A stretch of 64,000 nucleotides of DNA from positions 10,423,501 to 10,487,500 of the forward strand of contig NC_060059.1 of NCBI RefSeq assembly GCF_020283565.1, given 5' to 3'. This DNA is from Trifolium pratense (Eukaryota > Streptophyta > Magnoliopsida > Fabales > Fabaceae). Of this stretch, positions 10,095-21,760 are shown in pieces (position 1 is the stretch's first letter; the number at the start of each line of letters is the position of its first letter). Made by a program: the position numbers and the translations under genes. Under the pieces are notes generated by a model. The model saw only the letters and a program-made list of their open reading frames with translations. It ran no database searches and was not told where the DNA came from.

Positions 10095-13000
10095 CTAAGG
10101 ATTTCTCATCATCATCATCTTCTTCATTTCTCCGTTCTCTTTACTGAGAGTTTCGACACGAGACTGGAGGATGTTAATCATGGCTTGAGCACTTGTTAAC
10201 TCGAACCGCATTGTCTCCTTTTCAAGGCCAAGCTTATGAGTTTCACTCTGCAAGCGTTTGATGTACTTTGCAACACTCGGAGGCACAGTCGATTCAAAAT
10301 TTCCCAAGTCAAAATCTTCTGGCTGAACCGAGACCTGTTTTTCCTTCTTCGATTCAAGTGATTCTAGCAGAGAAAACTCCACCAGTGCAGACAGAAAATG
10401 TTTCTTCGGTGCAGCGTTGGTAGTTTTGGCAGGGGCAGCAGTTGTCGGGACTGTTGTCGCGGCAGTGGTTATTGTGGATGAGCATGGATCCTGACTGTTA
10501 GGGAATGAATCTCTGGAAACATTAGAGTGATTGGTGTTCAAGTTATACCGCCGCCTTTTGTATATTTGAGGTAAGGGAAATGGCTTTGGGTTATTAGTTT
10601 GGGGTGATGGGTCCACATCATCCACATGCATACGCTTAGAATCATCATCCACATGCATACGCTTAGAATCATCATCCACATGCATACGCTTAGAATCATC
10701 CTTTTCTGGTGATGAAAACTCAGTCATGCTCTCCCTCTTGCACACGGCAAGAAGATTTTGGGTCTCAATCGGTAGCTTGTTCACATCAAGTGGAGTTTTA
10801 TTGTTTTGAACAAGAAGTGGAGTTTTATTGTTGGATTGAGTGTCCTGTAAAAGCGATGAAATGTTAACTGGCAAATTATGCATCAAATAAGAGAAGTTGG
10901 CAAATAGATACACAACAATGTAGAAGCTAATTCTTCTATTAATTGAATCAACAGCATCATCGTTTTACTAAACACAAGCAATTATGAGTTACACAACAGA
11001 CAAAATGCCGCCATACAACAGTGACTTAAAATTGAGTGAGGAGAATAAATAAAGAATTTGAATACATCAGTATGCTTTCACACTCGGCGAGAAAGGAGGA
11101 AAAATGATCTACCATACCTAGAATCAGTGAAGAAAACTTGTATAAGGAACAGTGAAATCCATTCATAATTCTTTGAAAACAAGAAACAAAGTGAAAATAA
11201 GAATTATAAAAAAGTCCTGAAACTACGCACAAACGTTGCAAGGGTTGTTATCAATTGCATCCCCAAAGATTAAAGCCAGGTCAGAGTTCAGACCAAAGGC
11301 TTTATTCATCTAAAACATTTCAGCAGTTATCTATCTAAACTTTGCTTGGCCAGTGAATTTCTATCAATCACCTTAGCAAAAGCCTCAGTAGTCATTACAC
11401 AGGCAAGAGCCTTGACTTCTCTTGGCTCTGTTTGCGAGTTAGGTTTTGGAGGGGAGGGCTTTGAAGGGATAAGTCTATATTTTGATAAACATGGAAGACC
11501 TCTAACAAAGCCTTAGAAAAACATGGAAGACCTCTAACACCCAAGGTTGATAAAATCATGGAAAGCTCTTCAATGATAGGTAACTTGATACCATGGTCTT
11601 TGGGATGAGATGCCTTGTGTTTATTGAATTTCCTAATAATGAAAACATTATCTACCGATGCAAGTTGCAAACTCACAAAGTGGCATCCTTAATGTGGATG
11701 CTTTGAAACGTCACATCTGTTTCTCCCTCCAAAGAAAGATAAATTCTTCCCCAAAACTCAATTTTCTGAGACACAACTCCGCGATAGGTAGACTTCAGAA
11801 AACAAAGTAGGGTATGTTCGAACAGACTCAAAATAAGGACTCAGTTTGGTTGCGTTCAACAGTAGAGCTACAAAGGTTCTTCTTATAATTACTACCATTA
11901 TCCAAAATAAATTCGGACATTGGCTCAAATTGAGCCAAATTGATCTCCCAATTCACTATCCACCATAGCCTATTTGCAAACAAAGTAGGGTATGTTCGGA
12001 CACAGACTCAAAATAAGGACTCGTTTTGTTGAGTTCAATAGTAGAGCTAGAAAGGTTCTTCTTATAATTACTGCCATAGTCCAAAATAAATTCAGACGTT
12101 GGCTCAAACTGAGCCAAATTGATCTCCCAATTCACTATCCACAATAGCCTATTTGCACCATTTGATGCTAAATCTTCCGCAGCATCTTCATCATTAATGC
12201 ATTCAGAGACAGAACAAGACTTGGATGATGGGGTTACTACTTTAAAAAAACAAGGAAAACAACTAATTAGTCAAATGTTTTGAAGATGAAGTTTCTACCC
12301 GTCTTCATCAAGTTCATACTACCTACTGGATTGAGGTTCCCCTAGCAATTAAAATAACCACTAACTACTCATTTAGTCTTGGCGAAATCAATAATTGACG
12401 GAGGGTTTTTTAGAAGAGGTGGCGAGGAGTTATTTAATTGGTTTAGATTTTGAAGAGGATGTTCGCCGTGGCCGGAATAAGAAGTTGTGGAGTAAGGGAG
12501 AGAGAAGAAGTTGTGATCCAATAGTTAGTTTTGAAGATGCTAATCCTGAGCTTAAACTGCTACTGCCTTTTACCACTGCAGAAGCATCACAATACAAATT
12601 CTTTTGATACAACACAAGAATCTCAATTAACTTTCTTGTTCAAGGATCAATCAATGACCGATGTCAAATAAATGACTCAAGAGACCATTAGGTCCGATAA
12701 CCCATATCTAAGCAAGTGATGTCTAATAGTAAGTAACTATCAATTCTAAGTCAGCTGAATGCACAAATATCTTCTTACTAACATGTCTCGGAATCATGTT
12801 CAAACTTTTGAGTACTCTACTCAGTGCATCCTGATAACTTCTATAAATGTTTTGTTTTCACTTCTTACATCCAAGCAAACAATTATCAATGGCACTACAA
12901 GTCCACCCACTTCCTTTCTATCTCGTTGGGCTTTCTACTCAAATAGCAACCCTCACTTATGTTTTGCTAGTAAGTCAATAACTGATAGTCAACCTTGTTT

Positions 13001-15957
13001 TCATCATCTACGTCGCATATCAAGCATATATCAATTGAAAGGGTTGCAATTTTCCATGCTTTTCACCCGTCAATTTTAGATGCTGCTGGATATCCCACCA
13101 TAGAACAAGTAGGTAGCTATTTGTTTTTCAGTTAAATGGTAGATAACTTAAAGAAAAACAATATATAAAGTACTCCCTTAATACATGACAGGGTCCAATG
13201 ACAGTCCATAATTTCGAAATATCTCCAAACACCTTCTAAAGCCTCAACATGTCAAAAAAACGGTATGACCCAACCTAGCATCAACTTACCAATCCATGAC
13301 ATGTGAGTAACTTCTCTGAAAGGAGGAAAAAACAAAGCCTACTACTGATTCCGAGGTCAAAACTTTTCTGAACAAGAATAGTATAATGTTTGCAACGTAA
13401 AGGGACTACCCTGGTATTTATATTTTTTCCAAGGTATCAATACCCAGCCAGGGTGAGTCAACTAATTGACCACTGGTCATATTACATTGACTTCAAACTT
13501 TCATTATGAAACCAACATAAATACTTTATAAACCCTTGCAAATTGCCAAAAGCATTCATTGCAAGTATACCATATAACCAGTGAAACAGTTGCCCCTAAC
13601 TACAGGGTGCTTCGAGCCAGCTTAAGACCTTCACACTACAATACCACCTAGAGCTTCCGCCTATGCGGAGCTTGGTTTGCCATATGAGCCATGTGCCATC
13701 AGTGATTATAAATTGCCTATCCTTCGAAAAGATAAACTTTCACGTAGCAAGAACTATACAAAGGTAATATTAAGTACACAAGATACGGGGAAAAATCACT
13801 CATTTAAGAAAACTAAAGGATCAGCAAAGATAAATTATTTGTGTCCCTCAAAAAGGATTCTGCCCAGAGACACAAAGGTATATACAAATTTATTAGTTAT
13901 GGTACGCATTGATCCTCGGTTCTCAAAATTTTGATAGTGTGTGAAGGGAATAAGAAGGTTCATTGCATCAAATGATATTTAAGAGACACATACCCAAAAG
14001 CCTTATAATTAGAGAATGTAGTTTTGTTTTTTTTTGTTCTCGCAAAAAAAGTGTCTATCAAGCTGAAGATAAGTAAAGGTATACGATGGATAAGGGTTCA
14101 AGCAAGTCAACACAAAGGGAAAAAGAAAGTGGCGCAATTAAAAGTAGCCCGCAAAACATTCCAGTTGTCAAATTTACTAATTTTTCAACAAAGGAAAAAA
14201 TCATAAAGACAAAAAGAAGAAAATACAATGAGTTTGCAGGATGAAGAGTCCTTCTTATCCAAGAAAATGCAAAATAACCAAAAAAAAAAAACAAATAATG
14301 CAGCAAAGCTTCTTTCCATATTCCATATTCCAAAATGAATAATGTCACCTACTTTCCATATTCCAATTACTTTTTCACAAACATGTAATGGCCACACACA
14401 AATTAAACGAAAAGCAACAATAAATGTGTTCCATTGCAAATCGACAAAAGTAATGACTGACGGCAAAGATTATATATACACACCAAAAGACTGGGAAAGA
14501 ACAAACCTGCACAATGTTATTTCTTCCTTCACTGCACGAAACACCACCGTTGTTGTATTCAATACGCAGAGGGCGGTCAACAGGGCAATCAACAGGACGA
14601 TCAACAGGGTGATCAACAGGGCGATCAACAGGACGATCAACAGGGCGATCAACAGGACCATTATACACGAGCTCTGCTCCAGGAACCATTCCCGAGCATT
14701 CTTCCCACTCTTCTTCAACAAAAGGTGCATATCGTTGTCCATTTGGAGGTCCAATGTTATTTTTGTGAAATACTCTACACAAGACATATGCATCCTTCTC
14801 CATTGAAAAGAGAAATGCACAAAAATGATTAACCAATTGCAATATAACAACAATGTACATACTGCAGTACATAGCAAACTATTGTTCAAATTTTTACTGA
14901 AGAACAAAGTTTAAACTCCTGTATCCAAGAGTCATACACAATTCGGGTTTTGGAACCACATAAAAACAACAAACTCCTCGTTTTATCAACATCAAAATGA
15001 AGAAAGTCTTTAGTAACTGCAACGAAACAACACAAAAAATCATACAGTTTAGGCTCAAGTCACTTCAATTTCTGAAATTTGTAAAATCTCACCTGTGGCT
15101 GAGAGGATCCATTCCCAGCCCTCTCCCTCTCCATCTCTTCTTCAACGAGCCTGTACTCGTGCATAACCCAGTTAGTTCTCTTACCATCAGGAGCTCGGCC
15201 ACTGTGAAACACCAAAGTTTTCTTCAACCCTACGGTCCTTAATTCATGCTTAACCGGACGATCATTTCCAGTAGCTTTCCAGTACCCTTTAAGAGTAGCC
15301 CTGTTCATTCTGCCCCCATTTCCATACTTCTTGTCCAATGCACTGAAAAAATACCACTCTTGGTCCCTGGTCTTCAACCTTGACTTATCTAAACAAACAT
15401 TCAAAACACCAACATTAACCTCAGTTTATAATCTAAACCTAAAACATCATAAAAAAAAAAACCAAACATTAAAAACCCACGAAAATTTAACCTAGAAAAA
15501 CAAAACCCATTTCAACAATTTTAAAAAAATTAAAAATAAAACCCTATCCAACCCAACCCTACCCCCATTGAGGGTAACCTAAACGAAACCACCCCACAAA
15601 CAATAAGCAATAAAAATCCAACCTTTACGACACAAAAGCTAATAAAAAGTTGTAAATTTGGGGAAAAGTGAGAGACTAACCAGAAAGGTCCCAGGGTTCG
15701 CTCTTATAGATGTCAACTTCAGCAATAGCGTCAAATCGAAAGGGTTTTCCACAAACCTTGCGCTTGAGGTAATAGATAACGAGTTCTTCATCAGTTGGGT
15801 GAAACCTAAACCCAGGAGCAAGAGAAGTAGGTGGAGCAGCAGTAGAAGAAGCAGATGGTACTGAAACAGCGAGAGGAAGGGTAGTCACAGTGGTGGTAGA
15901 TGGGGCTATGGGTAGGGTTGGGGTTGGGGTTGGAAGTAAGAGAGGTTCGCGACCCAT
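10095..15957 (-). CDS. NAC transcription factor, NAC082-like, with long intron
   Basis: Supported exons on the minus strand: 15957-15681, 15388-15093, about 14797-14507 and 10844-10095, all phase-consistent, giving about 537 aa without any extra exon. The NAC domain reads [84 protein letters not shown] and [20 protein letters not shown]. The last exon carries the conserved C-terminal block [20 protein letters not shown] followed by a predicted coiled coil ([16 protein letters not shown]). No membrane segment is visible, unlike the neighbouring NAC. I recall this C-terminal block from the NAC082 group, linked in Arabidopsis to ribosomal stress; that is family knowledge from memory. An in-frame upstream ATG exists at 16092, but 15957 (MGREPLL) is preferred because NAC proteins usually start near the domain. 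A 3.7-kb intron holds a possible cassette exon near 12219-11957. A poly(PVD-R) repeat and a 9-residue repeat are in frame. The middle gene model is uncertain. Confidence 0.8.
10621..10701 (-). repeat. 27-bp in-frame minisatellite (three units)
   Basis: Three perfect tandem copies of a 27-bp unit lie in the last exon of the NAC082-like gene. They encode the nine-residue repeat DDSKRMHVD three times. The length is a multiple of three, so copy-number change would not break the frame. Confidence 0.9.
11801..12156. repeat. 178-bp tandem duplication inside NAC082-like intron
   Basis: Positions 11801-11978 and 11979-12156 are near-identical direct repeats, both starting AACAAAGTAGGGTATGTTCG. On the minus strand each codes for the same peptide wording ([27 protein letters not shown]). 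The unit length is not a multiple of three, so reading from one into the other meets a stop (GGA TAG). This looks like a duplicated former or alternative exon of the gene. Confidence 0.8.
12219..12620. other. Unrecognised open stretches in the long NAC intron
   Basis: A plus-strand frame from 12395 ([20 protein letters not shown]) and its opposite-strand shadow are open, but I do not recognise either. They lie inside the intron between exon 3 and the last exon of the NAC082-like gene. They may be captured or chance sequence. Confidence 0.25.
14573..14656 (-). repeat. 12-bp in-frame minisatellite (seven units)
   Basis: Seven tandem 12-bp units of the form RYRRTCAACAGG lie in exon 3 of the NAC082-like gene. 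They encode a PVDR-type repeat just after the NAC domain. Units vary by one or two bases, giving PVDR, PVDH and PVDC. The length is in multiples of three. Confidence 0.9.
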
Positions 15958-16092
15958 GATGTGGAGAAAAAAGGGGTGGTGGCGGTGGTGGTGGAGATGG
16001 TGGATTAGGGCTTTGTGCAGCCAAAGTGAAACGGAAAAGATGGGTCTTTGATTGAGGGTCAAGTAACAAATGAAGGGTACCTTCAATGACAA

Positions 16093-18112
16093 GAAATTCT
16101 TAACGCTTCGTTCCTTTCAAGGATTCTTCATTTTTATTTTTATTTTCTCAAAAATCATTTTATAAATTAAATTACAAGATATTTTTTTTACTTAGGTTGC
16201 AATTGCAATTGTATTAATATAATTTTTTTTGTAAAAATGAAAAATATACTATATAGTATTAATATCTTTGGAAATGATATTGTTGTGGGAAATGTGTATG
16301 ATTTTGTTTTACTGATTTATTATTACTGATGGAAAAGTGGAATTTGACTCTTCAAAAGTGAAAATAAAATAAAAATGGGATTAAACAAATGATATGATTT
16401 TTTTCTCTTTTTGTTATTTTAGTGGTTATTTGGGTCCATTTTGGGCATACTTCCCATGTATGGCCCATTGTTGTTATCTTTTTTCTTCATGAATGAAGCA
16501 AGTGTTGAATTTCTAGTCATGCTAATAGTGTTGATTTGCTAACTGAAATTCATTGGATTTATTGTGTTGAAATTGTTAGGATTTGAAAATGTTTACCAAA
16601 TATGGTTGGCATGAATTGTTAGATCTTCTACTCATGTATGTTGTGACATTGAATTTAGGTTTAGAATATTTTTTTTCTAATGCTTTAGTGGCTAAAAATT
16701 TAACCTTAAACGTGAATAAGTAGAGTGTTCGGGGTTCGAACACAGTATCTGCAATATGCAATTTTTATTTGTAGGCCTTACTAAATTGTTTCATTGCAAA
16801 TCACTAGTTATGAAGGCAATGTCTCTCTAATATCAAATATGACTTTAATGTACGAAGATCTCAATATATATTTTAGAGATATTTTTTTATTTTTTTTTGT
16901 AAATCGGATATCCGTGCGCGCAGCTGCAGAGATTAACCCTTAAACTTTGTAGAACTTAAAATAAATAGCAAATTCTCTCTAAGATTTTTTTTTTAATAGA
17001 AAAATTGTATTTTAAGTGATCCTACCCTTGCATAACAGAAAATACATATATGCTAAGAGATGTGTGGCTTGTTTGTTAGGGTTCTAAATCATAGAAGTGC
17101 TGTGTTTTGGTCACAAAATAATGATTAAAATTCTAAGATGACAAAAAACAACTTTTTGAGTGTGTTCAAAAAATAAGCACTTCATTTTTTTTATATTTTT
17201 TATAAGTCATTTGTTGTTCTCATTTTTAGTCTTTGTTTGTTTTCAGTCCAATGTGGTGTCACACATTTCACTAATAACTCGTTTAGATTTACAGTGTAGC
17301 TAAAAATCTCACATCCTAATGTTTTATTTGTGTAACTTTTGTAAAACAACCATTCTTAACACTAGTCAATCACACATTAGATGAAATCTCATTGTAGTTA
17401 CAAACACAATATAAAACTACAATTCTCATCTTGTGTAAAAACTAAAGTCATGACATGCGGCAAATTGTTCTTAAGACGCAATATGTATGTTTGGTTAATC
17501 TACACAAATTTCTTTGACTAAGCATTTAAACGTTATTATTTTCTTCGCACACAACTTCAAACTTAAATGATCTCCTTTGTGTTTTATAAATATGTCAACA
17601 AAAAAAAAACTATTTGGAGTAAAATTTGAACCAAAGCGGATATTAGTAAAATTTGATCACTCTTCATTTATTTTTTTATTTTATTTCACTAATGAAGGAT
17701 GATAGTATGTTAGAGATCGTAGGTTCGATCTTCAGCTTCCAATAATATAAATAAAAAAAATGAATTAAATAAATTAGTATAAATAAATAAATAATAAGAA
17801 TAAAACTTCTTGTCAAAAAATAATAATAATAATCATAAAACTTACTGTAACATAAATTAGTAGTAAAAAATAAGAATAAAAGTTAACCTATGAAAAACGC
17901 AGGATGGAATAATCCTTCCTTCCTTTTATGAGAAAAAATTAATTGATAAGTAAAAAAGTGAAACAAATTTTAGCAACAAAAAAGAAAAGAAAGAGAAAGC
18001 AATTGCTGAAATTAGGTGTGCACTGTACACTTCTCTCTCACACACAGACCGTACTGCAGGCTTTTTTAATCTTTTTGCAGTTCGATTTTACCGTTCAGTT
18101 CACAGTAAATAT
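16093..18112. other. Intergenic: NAC082-like promoter side, SINE scrap
   Basis: AT-rich sequence upstream of the minus-strand NAC gene. Positions 16680-16760 hold a fragment of SINE family 2 (minus orientation: AACCTTAAACGTGAATAAGT, then GTTCGGGGTTCGAACACAG). No gene is recognised. Confidence 0.45.
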
Positions 18113-18120
18113 AGTAATAA

Positions 18121-18311
18121 GAGGAGGGCTAGCAACACACTCTTTAACAAACACACTCTAACACACTCTTTTCTATTAGTCAAAATTTATATGGGTCCCA
18201 TAAAAGTTATATGGGTCCACATTTTTTTATGGGACCCATGTGAATTTCAACCAATAAAAGAGAGTGTGTTGGAGTGTGTTTGTTAAGAGAGTGTGTTGCT
18301 AGCATTATTCT
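18121..18311. mobile_element. 191-bp MITE with long TIRs and 8-bp TSD
   Basis: Near-perfect inverted arms of about 45 bp begin GCTAGCAACACACTCT at the left and end AGAGTGTGTTGCTAGC at the right. The core includes ATATGGGTCC. AGTAATAA occurs on both sides (18113-18120 and 18312-18319), an 8-bp target-site duplication that fits hAT. The whole unit could fold into a near-complete hairpin. Confidence 0.8.
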
Positions 18312-18607
18312 AGTAATAATTGATTGAGTTGGGTTGTTCGAGGATCTATCTATGACTGTGACCAATCCATTCAATTTCATCATCCAACCTTACACGTGGC
18401 TCCAATCATCTTCAACCATCTCACAACTGCACTTATAGTGCGTCTGTACTTACTCTATGTTTAACTTTTTTCTCCCGCCCATTTCGCCTTTGCTCACTCA
18501 CGTGTGGACTCCCTTCACATATCTTGTTCAGAAAGAACCCTAATTTAAATTTGAGTTACTACATTTTTTTAAAGTAATTTAGGACTGTGATATCACTTTT
18601 CGGTCCC

Positions 18608-18778
18608 AATTGAATTTGGTTTATTTTTAAGTTTATGAAAATAGTTTATGCAAATAATTAAATTTTTATGTTAATTCATAAGTTTTTACTAACAAAAATC
18701 ATGTATTATACATAAAAATTTATTTATTTGCATAAGTTGTTCGTATAAGCTCAAAAATAAGTCAATCCAAACAGATTT
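18608..18778. mobile_element. Diverged MITE related to 5065-5286
   Basis: Shares the interior wording (AGTTTATGAAAATAGTTTATG, CATAAGTTTTTACTAACA) and the right terminus AAGTCAATCCAAACAG with the element at 5065-5286. The left terminus is worn. Confidence 0.5.
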
Positions 18779-18784
18779 TTTTTT

Positions 18785-19012
18785 GTTGAGTAGCCTAATT
18801 GCTGGAAAATTCACCTTAAAGGTAAATAAGTGGAGTGTCCAGGTTAGAACCTCAGCTCATACACATATAGTGCGATGTCCACGCCAACTAAGTTAAACTC
18901 ACAGGGACAATTCAAACGGACTTTTAAAGTGAATAAATAAGAGTATTGGAATTCGAATCTCAGTTCTTATATATTACATGCAATATCATTACCAATTGAG
19001 TTAAGTTCAGGG
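18785..19012 (-). mobile_element. Two adjacent SINE family 2 copies
   Basis: Read on the minus strand, both parts start with a tRNA-like A-box (TTTAACTTAGTTGG; TTAACTCAATTGG). They continue through ACATCGCACTATATGTG-like sequence to a B-box-like stretch and the tail CTCCACTTATTTACC. Boundaries are about 18785-18905 and 18920-19012. They are degenerate and look like tRNA-derived SINEs. Confidence 0.55.
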
Positions 19013-19032
19013 AGACACTACGTAGACAATCG

Positions 19033-19357
19033 AAAGCTAGTTTATAGCTTATTATATTAGTTATAAGTTTGTCTCGTAAAATTAGAGGTGTTTGATAATA
19101 AGTTTTTTTTCACTAGCTTGTAGATTTTTTTCATAAGATATTTCAAATAGCGTCTGAGTTTATAGCTACCTTATAGTTTTTTTTTACTTTCATTGCAATT
19201 TAAACCTTTTTATTTTTTTTAATAAAAAACTACCAAAACACAAAAATAACCACCTACTCGTATAAAATAGTCATATACTTTTATGTTATTTTGTACTTAC
19301 AACAACTAAATGTATCAAACACTTTAATTTCACTCTACTAAGCTATAAACTAGCTTA
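19033..19357. mobile_element. Inverted-repeat element, probable MITE
   Basis: GCTAGTTTATAGCTTA at the left is answered by AAGCTATAAACTAGCTT at the right, about 320 bp apart. Secondary matches lie inside (TTTGATAATAAG against ATGTATCAAACAC). No clear target-site duplication was found. Confidence 0.45.
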
Positions 19358-20012
19358 TCAGCCAGCTTATAACTTAATTTTATAAGTAAATTTTATAACT
19401 TAATTTTAATGTATCCGGACATTATAATCCAGATACATTAATTATACAATGAATCTAAAAATATGGAATTTGCTTATGGAGGTTGGAGGGAGTATATAAC
19501 ACGGATGAATACATAATTTTAAGGTATTTATTTTTTGTGTTCCGCATATATATGGCGCCCTGTTATGTTGTAGTTATTTTTATACCGATATTTATTCATC
19601 TTGTGCAGAGACCTGATTAATAATATATTTGTTGTTAAAAAGAAATATAGTGACAATAAAAGTTGTTTTATTTTTGTACCAAAAAATTAATAAGATTGTT
19701 TCATTGGAATGTAATGATCAATGAGATAGGACAGGATGTTTTCCGTTTATCAAAAGAAATAGAGAGTCCTGTTTAAAAGAAGATAGACACAAAACGTAGT
19801 GAGATTTATTTAGTATTATTTTTGTTTTTTGTGATTATTTCTGTTCAAATAAACTTTCTTTTTTTAAAATGGAGAGAATGATAACTCGTGGTTCATACTC
19901 ATAACATGTGTTCAACTTCTGCTTAATTTTTCATTAAAAAAAAACTTCTGCTTAATTTTAACATAAATATATCTTTGATAGATTATCTATAAGTGTATGT
20001 GGTGACTATGAG

Positions 20013-20620
20013 TAGAGTTGTTAAAAATGGGTCGGGCCATTAGTCTATGGTCTTGGGCGGGTTGGACCACAAAAACATAGCCCAAAATGTAATATGGATT
20101 TTTCGGGCCAAAACCATTTAGCTCATATGGACATCGGACTGGGCTAGCCCACCGGGCTTAGGACTGGCCCATTAGCCCATAATTTAATTGATAAAAACAC
20201 ATTTTTGTGATTTTTGTAAAAATAATATCAATGAAATATTATCATTTAATTGATAAATTATTATAAAAAATATATTTAAATTTGTAAGCTTAATAAAAGG
20301 GGTCATATTTACCTAAAATTAAAGTTTAATTGATTTTTAGTGTTGATGTAAAAATTATTTACACTTGCATCAAATAATATCTCAATAAAATTGATAATTA
20401 TTAAAAACTAATACATCAAAATAATATAAAAAAATATTGAATAAAAAGGAAAAAAGTAAAATGAAATGGGCCGGACTGACCCATTAGCCCACAAGGGCGG
20501 GGCCGGGCCAGACTTGATAATTGCTAGCCCAACAATAATCGGGCCAATCTGGCCCATTTTATTTTGACTGTCCATCGGACCGGACCGGGCTGGGCCTGGC
20601 CAGCCCATTTGACAGCTATA
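20013..20620. mobile_element. hAT-type MITE, 608 bp, perfect 8-bp TSD
   Basis: Identical ACTATGAG flanks (20005-20012 and 20621-20628) enclose imperfect inverted ends TAGAGTTGTTAAAAATGGG and CCCATTTGACAGCTATA. Subterminal regions are GC-rich with GGGCCGGGC-like words, and the core is AT-rich. No transposase is present. Confidence 0.85.
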
Positions 20621-21004
20621 ACTATGAGATTCAACTCATCTAAATTATTTTATTTTTAATTTGTTTTTCAATAGAAGACTTTTTATGATTTTTTTTCTTC
20701 CCTTTTTATAAGATTTTTCTTGAATTTTCAACTACATTTATCATTTATTTACCAACACACATTTAATTAATTACTCTCTCCGATTTCATATATAAACAAA
20801 AATCCACTTTTTAGATCTATTCAATAACAAATATATCTAATCTATATTATACGTCGAATACATTAGTTATTAAACGAATCTAAAAATTTATTTATATTTG
20901 AACCAAAAAATAACTTTGATTAAACAAAAAAAAAATAGTACAAGACGATCGCTAGGATCCCGCCCGAAAAATAAAAAACGGACAAAAACAGCCAAGACAA
21001 AATG

Positions 21005-21760
21005 AGCCTAGTGCATCATAAGTTGAGCTAGGTGTGTCTTTAGCTTCCTATTGGTCGAGCCTCTATAAACTATAGTATCAATTATTTCCTCCTCAATATG
21101 TTTATTCTGTACAGCATTACCAAAACTATAGTCATTCCTATATCTCCAAATATCATAAACACTTTCAGTAAAAGCCGGTTTCATGATCTTTGACGCCAGC
21201 CCAAAGGATTGTGATCGACCTGTATCCACTCCAGAACTTTCCTCCAAATACTCTTAGTTTCATTACAAGAAAACAGACAGATGCTGTTGCGTTTCATCAT
21301 CACTACAGAAGCAACATCGAATTGTGTCAATGAACCCATATTTATGTAATTTGTCACGAGTAGCCAAACTTTCATTACAAGCAAGCCAAGGGCTGACAAG
21401 AGCTGCAGGACAGGCCAAGTTTCCATAGAACAAAGTCCTCCACGCAACACTTTGAGAATTGTCATGAGTTGCCAAATACATTTTTTTTCATACTAAATTT
21501 CTGAGCAGTCATCATGTTTTGCTACGCTTGATTTTGATGGATACCATCACACTAATTCATAGCAGCCTTCATTACCCAAGAGGCATTATCCGGAATACAC
21601 GCCTCCATAATTTGTTGGTTTTTAATGTAGTATGCATGGACCCATTCCTCCCAAAGGCTATCCGATTTACCACTCAAATTCCAAAGCAGCTTCAGCAAAG
21701 TAATGTGATTCCAAACCTCAAGATCGATGAGATTCAGACCACCATTATATAATATAAGTA
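21005..21760 (-). pseudogene. Decayed LINE reverse-transcriptase tail (zf-RVT)
   Basis: Minus-strand pieces read YNGGLNLIDLEVWNHITLLK near 21750, VAWRTLFYGNLACPAAL near 21440, ATRDKLHKYGF and CCFCSDDETQQHL. This is the end of a plant LINE reverse transcriptase and its zf-RVT domain. Stops and frameshifts between pieces show it is inactive. Confidence 0.75.

Noticed and set aside
12395..12607. Plus-strand 70-codon frame as an independent gene
   Set aside because: No recognisable family, no promoter or splice context, and it lies inside the NAC intron with an equally open opposite strand.
14024..14466. Several overlapping open frames on both strands in the NAC intron
   Set aside because: Low-complexity A/T-driven frames with no homology that I recognise.
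16090..16092. Upstream in-frame ATG of the NAC082-like gene as the true start
   Set aside because: It would add 45 residues of His/Leu-rich sequence not expected in NAC proteins; 15957 gives the usual short N-terminus. It cannot be excluded without transcript ends.
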